Shown here in pieces: positions 5,273-10,212 of a stretch of 10,212 nucleotides of DNA; within the stretch, counting starts at the first letter, position 1, and every line of letters begins with the position of its first letter. A program made the translations under genes and the position numbers. The DNA is from an uncultured Verrucomicrobiota bacterium (GTDB taxonomy: Bacteria > Verrucomicrobiota > Verrucomicrobiia > Chthoniobacterales > SZAS-18), in contig CALMVM010000156.1 in assembly GCA_937873255.1 (NCBI GenBank), positions 1-10,212 on the forward strand, written 5' to 3'. A model generated the notes under the pieces. It ran no database searches. It was not told where the DNA came from and saw only the letters and a list, made by a program, of their open reading frames with translations.

Positions 5273-7264
5273 ATGTCCGCCCGGCCCGAAATCTTCATCA
5301 GCGCGACGACGAAGGACCTGAAATCCTGCCGCCAGCTCGTGCGCGACGCGCTGTTGACGCTGGGTTGCGTGCCCGTCGTGCAGGACCACTTCGCGCCCGA
5401 GGCCGCGACGGTGCGGGAGATGTTGTGCGGGCGCATCGCCAAGTGCGACGCAGTCATCCACCTCGCCGGGATGTGCTTCGGCTACGAACCGCAGGAACGC
5501 GCCGCTGGCGAGGCCCGCCGCTCGTACACGCAGATCGAGTACGATATCGCACGTGAACTCAAGAAACCGCTCTACACGTTCGTCTGCGCGCCGGACTTCC
5601 CCTTCGACGCACACGAACCCGAGGACGCCGAACGCCGCTCGCTCCAGGAACAACACCGCAACGGGCTGGCCGGCGGCGACCGGCTGTTCCTGCCGGTGCG
5701 CAACGCACATGACCTGGAAAAGAGCGTGCGCGAGCTGCGCTTCCAGGTGCGTTCGTGGATCGGGCGACTGGTGGCGGTGGTTGTCGTCGCGCTGGGGCTG
5801 GTTGGCGGGCTGTTGTGGTACCTAGACCACCGCACGACGGCGGTCGAGGGACGCAACACCGTTCTTCAGAAGCAGAACGACGCGCAGGCCCACGAGATCG
5901 CCGGTTTGCAAGCGCGTCTGGACGAACAAACCCGCACCGGCCAGCAGATCCTCGCCATCGTCCAGCGCAACGCCTCGGAGGGCAAGGCAGCGGAAAAAAC
6001 CGACACCCTCGCCGCCGCGCAGGCGCAGGTCGCCACGGAACGCGGCATCAGTGTGGAGGAACTTCAAAAACAACTCGCCGGGGAAACGACCGACGTGAGG
6101 ACGCTCCTGGCCCGGATCGAACAACAGAGCGCGGCCGCGCGGGCGCAGGCCGACCTGTGGGGGAAACTCCAGCGTGCCGCACTCACCAAGCTGGGCGACG
6201 GTGAGCGCGCCGCCGGCCATTACCGCGAGGCCGTCGAACCTTACCAGCAGGCTTTGGCGCTTTACGATCAGACCCAGGAACCGCTCGCCTGGTGCGACGC
6301 CGCGCAGAAACTCGAGGTGGCTCTCTGGCTGATGGGCCGTTACGCCGAGGCCGAGCCGCTGGCGCGGCAACTGGTGGACCGGCGCACGACCTTGCAGGGG
6401 GCCGAGCATCCCGACACGCTGCAAGGTATCAACAACCTGGCGAACCTGCTCTACGTCAAAGGCGACATGACCGGGGCGCAGCCTCTCTACCGGCAATGTC
6501 TGGAAGCGCGCGAGCGCACCCTCGGCCCGGAACATCCCGACACGCTGCGAAGCGTGCGCAACCTGGCCAACTCCCTTTACGCCGTGGGCGACCTGACGGG
6601 CGCGGAGGGGCTCTATCGCCGTTGTCTGGAGACGAACGAGCGCACCCTCGGGCCGGAGCATCCCGACACGCTGCGAAGCGTCAACGGCCTGGCTGTTTTG
6701 CTATGCGCCAAGGGCGACGTGGCGAGCGCGGAGGGGCTCTATCGCCGTTGTCTGGAGGCGCAGGAACGCACTTTGGGCAAGGAGCATCCCGAGACGTTGT
6801 CGAGCGTCAACGGCCTGGCCGTTTTGCTCGCCGACAAAAACGACTTGGCGGGGGCAGAGGGGCTCTATCGGCGCTGTTTGGAAGCGCGCGAGCGCTTGTT
6901 GGGCAAGGAACATCCCGAGACGTTGCAAAGCGCCAACAACTTGGCCGTCCTGCTCAAAACCAAGGGCGATCTGGCAGGGGCGGAGACTCTTTACCGACGC
7001 TGCCTGGAATCGTACGAACGCACGCTGGGCGAGGCGCATCCCGACACGGCGAGGACGGCTTGCAATCTTTCCCAACTACAGGAGAAACGGGGCCAGTTCG
7101 ACGAAGCGTTGAGACTGGCCGAAAAAGCCGTGGCAGCGGCGCGCATCAGTCTGCCCGCCAATCATCCCGAACGCCGCCGGTACGAGCAGCAACTCGCCGC
7201 CGTGCGGGCAAAAATCTCGTCCGCCGCTCGTCCGACAAGGTACACCACTTCTCAGGATCGTTGA
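5273..7264 (+). CDS. DUF4062 - transmembrane - coiled coil - TPR protein
   Basis: A 663-residue protein. The ATG at 5273 begins 'MSARPEIFISATTKDL', the exact opening of a DUF4062 domain; the frame is open far upstream, but there it is only antisense to the RlpA-like gene. Residues about 5-100 are DUF4062, a TIR-related Rossmann-like domain: 'FISAT..DL', 'GCVPV', 'CDAVIHLAGMCFG', 'SYTQIEYDIA'. It is often the N-terminal part of STAND ATPases and predicted immune proteins. Residues about 165-184 form one membrane helix with Arg-rich sequence before it, favouring DUF4062 in the cytoplasm and the rest outside. Residues about 190-300 are coiled coil. From about 305 to 640 come TPR units of the kinesin-light-chain type, with six E-H-P-[DE]-T-L-like motifs spaced exactly 42 residues apart. 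There is no P-loop or NACHT/NB-ARC domain. No strong ribosome site is visible. Its function is unknown; a sensing or scaffold role is inferred. Confidence 0.85.
   Translation: MSARPEIFISATTKDLKSCRQLVRDALLTLGCVPVVQDHFAPEAATVREMLCGRIAKCDAVIHLAGMCFGYEPQERAAGEARRSYTQIEYDIARELKKPLYTFVCAPDFPFDAHEPEDAERRSLQEQHRNGLAGGDRLFLPVRNAHDLEKSVRELRFQVRSWIGRLVAVVVVALGLVGGLLWYLDHRTTAVEGRNTVLQKQNDAQAHEIAGLQARLDEQTRTGQQILAIVQRNASEGKAAEKTDTLAAAQAQVATERGISVEELQKQLAGETTDVRTLLARIEQQSAAARAQADLWGKLQRAALTKLGDGERAAGHYREAVEPYQQALALYDQTQEPLAWCDAAQKLEVALWLMGRYAEAEPLARQLVDRRTTLQGAEHPDTLQGINNLANLLYVKGDMTGAQPLYRQCLEARERTLGPEHPDTLRSVRNLANSLYAVGDLTGAEGLYRRCLETNERTLGPEHPDTLRSVNGLAVLLCAKGDVASAEGLYRRCLEAQERTLGKEHPETLSSVNGLAVLLADKNDLAGAEGLYRRCLEARERLLGKEHPETLQSANNLAVLLKTKGDLAGAETLYRRCLESYERTLGEAHPDTARTACNLSQLQEKRGQFDEALRLAEKAVAAARISLPANHPERRRYEQQLAAVRAKISSAARPTRYTTSQDR
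6404..7051 (+). repeat. 126-bp tandem repeat array encoding TPR units
   Basis: The codons for the (E/A)HP(D/E)T motif recur at 6404, 6530, 6656, 6782, 6908 and 7034, always 126 bp apart. Units in the middle are nearly identical in DNA, not only in protein: GAGGGGCTCTATCGCC recurs at about 6606 and 6732, and CATCCCGACACGCTGCGAAG in two successive units. This points to recent unit duplication or gene conversion. The array lies wholly within the DUF4062-TPR gene and keeps the frame. Confidence 0.85.
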
Positions 7265-7279
7265 GCGGGGGACTCTTTT

Positions 7280-7323
7280 TTCCGCGGTGGCAACGGCGCT
7301 GGGTCGCCCTTGCCACCGCGGAA
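7280..7323. repeat. Strong hairpin between convergent genes
   Basis: A perfect 14-bp inverted repeat (7280-7293 with 7310-7323, core CCGCGGTGGCAA) encloses 16 nt, within which GGCG and CGCC (7295-7298, 7305-7308) extend the stem. It lies 15 bp after the DUF4062-TPR stop and 35 bp beyond the kinase stop on the other strand. A T run (7276-7281) overlaps the start of the left arm, so neither transcript has a U-tract after the hairpin. It may still stop or stabilise transcripts from both genes, or be a small REP-type repeat. Confidence 0.6.
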
Positions 7324-7358
7324 GAGAAAGCAGCCAAACGCCTCGACCATCAAACGGA

Positions 7359-9632
7359 CTAGCGCCGTGCGCCCAGCCGGCTGTTCCTGCCGTCCACGCC
7401 GACGGGTTGCTCCACCACCGCCACGCCGGCTTGCGCCAGCGAACGCGCCCCCGTCAAAATCTCGCGCACCTTTTTCGTGATCGCCTGCGGGGTGAACGGC
7501 TTCTCCAAAAACTCCATGTCCGCCGACAGCACTCCCTGTTCGCTCATGTCGTCCTCCGAATATCCCGACACGTAGAGCACCTTCAAATCCGGCCGCAGCG
7601 CCGTCAGCCGCCGGGAGAGTTCGAGGCCGCCCATCTGCGGCATCACCACGTCGGTGATCAACAACGAAATCCGCCCCCGCCGCTCGCCGCTCATCTTGAG
7701 CGCCTCCGCGCCGTTGGACGCGCACAACACGTCGTAGCCGTGTTCCTTGAGCACCTGGCAGACCAGTTCGCGCACGATCTCCTCGTCCTCCACGACCATG
7801 AGCGTCTCCGCGCGGCGCGGCGGCGGCTGCGCGGGCACGACCGTCTTGGGCCGCGCCTCGTCCACCTCGGCGTCCTCCATCGGCAGGTAAACCCGGAACG
7901 TCGTGCCCTCGCCCGGCACCGAATCCACCAGCGTCGTGCCGCCGCTCTGCTTGACGACGCCGTATACCGTCGCCAACCCCAGGCCCGTGCCCTTGCCCGG
8001 CCCCTTCGTCGTGTAGAACGGCTCGAAGATGCGCGAGCGCACCTCGTCGTCCATGCCGCAGCCGGTGTCCGTGACCTCCAAGAGGACGTACTCGCCGGCC
8101 TTGAGTTCGGGCGAATGCTGCCGCGCCCCCGGGGCGTCGAAGCGCACGGTGTCCGTGCGGATGGTAAGCTGCCCGCCCTTGGGCATCGCGTCGCGGGCGT
8201 TGACGCCGAGATTGAGGATGACCTGCTCAATCTGGTTGGGATCGGCGCGCACCCGGCCGCACGGCGCGTCGGCGCGGGTCGTCAGGTCGATGTGCTCGCC
8301 GATGACCCGGCGCAGGATGCGCTCGAAGTCGCACACCAGCGCGTTGAGGTCGATCACGCGCGGCTGGAGCACCTGCTTGCGCGAGAACGCCAGGAGCTGG
8401 TGCGTGACGGCCGCCGCCTGTTTGCCGGCCTTCTGGATCGATTCGACGTTGCCGCGGCTGGTCTCGTCGAGGTCGTGCCGGCCGAGCAGGAGTTCGGCGT
8501 AGCCGAGGATGGCGGTAAGGAGGTTGTTGAAATCGTGCGCCACCCCGCCGGCCAATCGCCCGACGGCTTCCATCTTCTGCGATTGCCGGAGTTGCTCGGC
8601 GTTCTGGCGCAGGGCTTCCTGGGCGTTCTTGCGCTCGAAGACCTCCGCGATCAGGCTCTCGCGCTGGCCGAAGAACTCCCGGATCATCTCCGCCAGGTTG
8701 CCGAACTCCCCGCCCGTGTCGCGCAGCCGGTCGATGGGCGCGAGGCGTTCCGTTTTGAGCGTCTGCGAGATCAGCCGCAGCGGCCGGGCGACCCAGAGGG
8801 TCAACAGCAACGTCAGCAACGCCAGCAGCGCCAGCGCGAAACCGACCAGCAGCGCCAGCAGCCAGCGGGTCCAGTCGTTGAGTTCGGAGGTGGTCTTCGA
8901 GTCGTTGCAAATGAGAATGCGCACCATCGGCCGGTCGTCCCAGCCGGGATACGTGCGCGTGAAGGAAATGATGCCCTGGTCGGCGTCGTCCTCCGTCGTG
9001 GCCTCGCGCGTGACCGGCACCGCCGGGAGGAATTTGACGTGGTTGTCCGTGTCGCCGGCCAGCCGCTTGAGCGACTGGTCGTTCCAGAGCCGGGCGGCGA
9101 AGAAAAACCCGCGCGGTGTGTCCTTGCGCGCGCCGTCCACGGATTCGTGGACGGTGGCGGCGCGGACCTCCAGGTAGCCCAGCGACACCTTGACGAAGAA
9201 ATGCATCAGGCGCTGGTGTTCGAGCGCGTCGAACGCCCCGTCGGGCAGCGGGATGTCGTGCAGCTCGGCGTCCGCGCCCAGGAGGTTCTTGGAATAGACG
9301 AACGAGCGGTCGGGCCGGTAGATCCACACGGCCTGGGCGTCGGCGCGGCTCCAGGTGCCGTCGTTGTCGACGTTCTGGACGATCCAGGGCAGGTTGTGCT
9401 CGGCGATGGCGCGGCCCATCGGGCTCCAGGTGGAGGTGTCCTGCACGAAGGTGTCGAGCGGTTCGCCCCGGCGCGCCACGAACGAATCGAAGAACCGTGC
9501 CCGGTCCTCGGCGCGTTCGACAGCGAGGACGTGGAATTTTCTCTGCGCCTGCCGACGCAACAGCGCCAAGCCGCCGAAGAAAATCGCCGTCAGCACCACC
9601 AGCAGCAGGATGATCTTGGTCTGGACCTTCAT
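7359..9632 (-). CDS. CHASE4-HAMP hybrid sensor histidine kinase with receiver domain
   Basis: A 757-residue membrane sensor kinase. The ATG at 9632 is chosen because the first membrane helix follows at once (about 3-25); the in-frame TTG at 9686 adds 18 residues that look unlike a protein start. Residues about 30-225 are an extracytoplasmic CHASE4-type sensor ('DTSTW', 'NVDNDGTW', 'YVYSK'-like core). A second helix is at about 256-281, then HAMP, a short coiled coil and HisKA with the H-box '[14 protein letters not shown]' (phospho-acceptor His366). The ATPase domain has the N-box '[10 protein letters not shown]' (Asn478), G1 'DTGCGM' (522-527) and G2 'GKGTGLG' (546-552). The receiver (about 609-725) has Asp616/Glu617, phospho-acceptor Asp661 in 'LLITDVVMP', Ser689 and Lys711, all intact. 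This is the common HDFNN hybrid class. No output regulator lies nearby, so phosphate may pass to a distant partner. The ligand is unknown. Confidence 0.93.
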   Translation of the reverse strand: MKVQTKIILLLVVLTAIFFGGLALLRRQAQRKFHVLAVERAEDRARFFDSFVARRGEPLDTFVQDTSTWSPMGRAIAEHNLPWIVQNVDNDGTWSRADAQAVWIYRPDRSFVYSKNLLGADAELHDIPLPDGAFDALEHQRLMHFFVKVSLGYLEVRAATVHESVDGARKDTPRGFFFAARLWNDQSLKRLAGDTDNHVKFLPAVPVTREATTEDDADQGIISFTRTYPGWDDRPMVRILICNDSKTTSELNDWTRWLLALLVGFALALLALLTLLLTLWVARPLRLISQTLKTERLAPIDRLRDTGGEFGNLAEMIREFFGQRESLIAEVFERKNAQEALRQNAEQLRQSQKMEAVGRLAGGVAHDFNNLLTAILGYAELLLGRHDLDETSRGNVESIQKAGKQAAAVTHQLLAFSRKQVLQPRVIDLNALVCDFERILRRVIGEHIDLTTRADAPCGRVRADPNQIEQVILNLGVNARDAMPKGGQLTIRTDTVRFDAPGARQHSPELKAGEYVLLEVTDTGCGMDDEVRSRIFEPFYTTKGPGKGTGLGLATVYGVVKQSGGTTLVDSVPGEGTTFRVYLPMEDAEVDEARPKTVVPAQPPPRRAETLMVVEDEEIVRELVCQVLKEHGYDVLCASNGAEALKMSGERRGRISLLITDVVMPQMGGLELSRRLTALRPDLKVLYVSGYSEDDMSEQGVLSADMEFLEKPFTPQAITKKVREILTGARSLAQAGVAVVEQPVGVDGRNSRLGARR

Positions 9633-9643
9633 GGAAAGGCGGG

Positions 9644-9664
9644 AGGCAGAAGGCAGAGGGCAGA
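9644..9664. repeat. Three 7-bp tandem repeats in the kinase leader
   Basis: The unit RGGCAGA occurs three times in tandem (9644, 9651, 9658) and is followed by related purine-rich sequence to about 9676. On the kinase's coding strand this makes a pyrimidine-rich leader directly before the ATG at 9632, without a Shine-Dalgarno sequence. A pyrimidine-rich tract at 9754-9782 partly mirrors it (10-bp match AGAAGGAGAG 9662-9671 to CTCTCCTTCT 9755-9764). The 138-bp gap also carries a run of eight G (9732-9739). Confidence 0.55.
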
Positions 9665-9770
9665 AGGAGAGGACAGAAATCGGCAACCTGAAGGTGACTC
9701 TTTGACGGAAGGGAACATAGGAAAGACTCTCGGGGGGGGTTCTGGATTCCGGGTCTCTCCTTCTACCTTC

Positions 9771-10212
9771 TTACTTCTCTCTGACGCGTTGTTCCTTCAT
9801 GGAGACGATTTTCCAATCGGCGGGCTCGCTGCCGGCCACGGTCCAGACGTTGTCGGTCTTGCCCGCGACGGCGTAGCGCGAGCCTTTGACGCTGAACCCG
9901 TAACGAAAATTCACCACGAACTTGTCCGGGTCGCCGTCGGGCGAGGGGGTGATCATCAACGGATCGAGCAGCGTGAAATGGCGTTCGGGCCAGCGGTGGT
10001 CGTAGCGGGTCACGTCGCGCAGGATGTAGGGGTGATCGACGACGCCCTCGTCGTAGTACGCGACGTGCTCGCCGTAGAACCGCATCTCCGCGTCGGGATC
10101 GTTGGCCGCGCCGGCCTGGAGATAACGCGTGAGAAAATCGCGGACCTGTTCGGGCGTCGGCCGGTGGAGCATCCCGCTGGCGGCGGGCGGCGGCGCGGGC
10201 GTGGGGGAAGAC
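9771..10212 (-). CDS. NTF2-like (SnoaL-type) domain protein, 5' end beyond the window
   Basis: The visible part encodes an NTF2-like alpha+beta cone domain of about 130 residues: an N-terminal helix 'PEQVRDFLTRYLQAG', then 'FYGEHVAYYDEGVV', 'RDVTRYDHRWPERHFTLLDP', 'KFVVNFRYGFSVKG' and 'WKIVSMKEQRV'. Such domains bind small ligands or serve as accessory domains; no catalytic set can be named. An ATG lies at 10172, but the frame stays open to the window edge and reads as a Ser/Pro/Ala-rich linker ('SSPTPAPPPAASG'), and the ATG has no clear ribosome site. I therefore infer that this is the C-terminal domain of a longer protein cut off by the window; similar domains end larger exported or kinase-like proteins in this kind of bacterium. 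It lies 138 bp upstream of the kinase on the same strand and may share its transcript. Confidence 0.7.
   Translation of the reverse strand, partial: SSPTPAPPPAASGMLHRPTPEQVRDFLTRYLQAGAANDPDAEMRFYGEHVAYYDEGVVDHPYILRDVTRYDHRWPERHFTLLDPLMITPSPDGDPDKFVVNFRYGFSVKGSRYAVAGKTDNVWTVAGSEPADWKIVSMKEQRVREK

Noticed and set aside
6404..7051. CRISPR-like array from the regular 126-bp repetition
   Set aside because: The period is whole codons, the frame is kept, and the units encode TPR helices; there are no unique spacers between short repeats.
5273..7264. A complete anti-phage defence operon around the DUF4062 gene
   Set aside because: No NTPase, nuclease, toxin or other defence gene is adjacent, so a system can only be suggested for the single protein.

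Overview
The window comes from a GC-rich bacterial chromosome. The best fit is Verrucomicrobiota, with Planctomycetota as the alternative. The pointers are a PEP-CTERM secreted protein carrying a DUF4394 domain, a TIR-like DUF4062 domain joined to kinesin-light-chain-type TPR repeats, a large uncharacterised secreted protein with 'RWW' motifs of a kind I associate with these phyla, and few recognisable Shine-Dalgarno sites. No rRNA, tRNA, CRISPR array, integrase or transposase gene is visible. The lineage call is inference from protein style, not from a marker gene.

Layout, left to right. Positions 1-360 hold no convincing gene. They contain an AT-rich island with a good sigma-70-like promoter (133-161) and a leader of about 190 nt with a stable hairpin. 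This leads into a PEP-CTERM/DUF4394 exported protein (361-1233, +). Next come a secreted alpha/beta hydrolase (1412-2314, +) and, 19 bp later, a 617-residue exported protein of unknown function (2334-4187, +), probably co-transcribed with it. The convergent gap 4188-4504 holds a MITE/REP-like palindromic element with 45-bp inverted arms (4266-4431), an extra copy of its outer end just to the left (4241-4255), and a likely intrinsic terminator for the minus-strand gene that follows.

That gene is a membrane-anchored RlpA-like double-psi beta-barrel protein (4505-5152, -). Across a 120-bp divergent promoter region lies the most unusual gene of the window (5273-7264, +): an N-terminal DUF4062 domain, one transmembrane helix, a long coiled coil and an array of 42-residue TPR units with an exact 126-bp period. 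A 14-bp perfect hairpin (7280-7323) separates it from the convergent minus-strand gene, a CHASE4-HAMP hybrid histidine kinase with a C-terminal receiver domain (7359-9632, -). Upstream of the kinase on the same strand is the 3' end of a gene ending in an NTF2-like domain (9771 to the window edge, -).

No single pathway links the genes. Most products are exported or membrane-anchored: PEP-CTERM protein, hydrolase, 617-aa protein, RlpA-like protein, DUF4062-TPR protein and kinase. The strongest candidate for something undescribed is the DUF4062-TM-coiled-coil-TPR protein, which has the sensor and putative effector parts of a STAND-like immune or stress protein but no NTPase domain, and which is divergent from a cell-wall-type RlpA domain protein whose catalytic motif looks degenerate.
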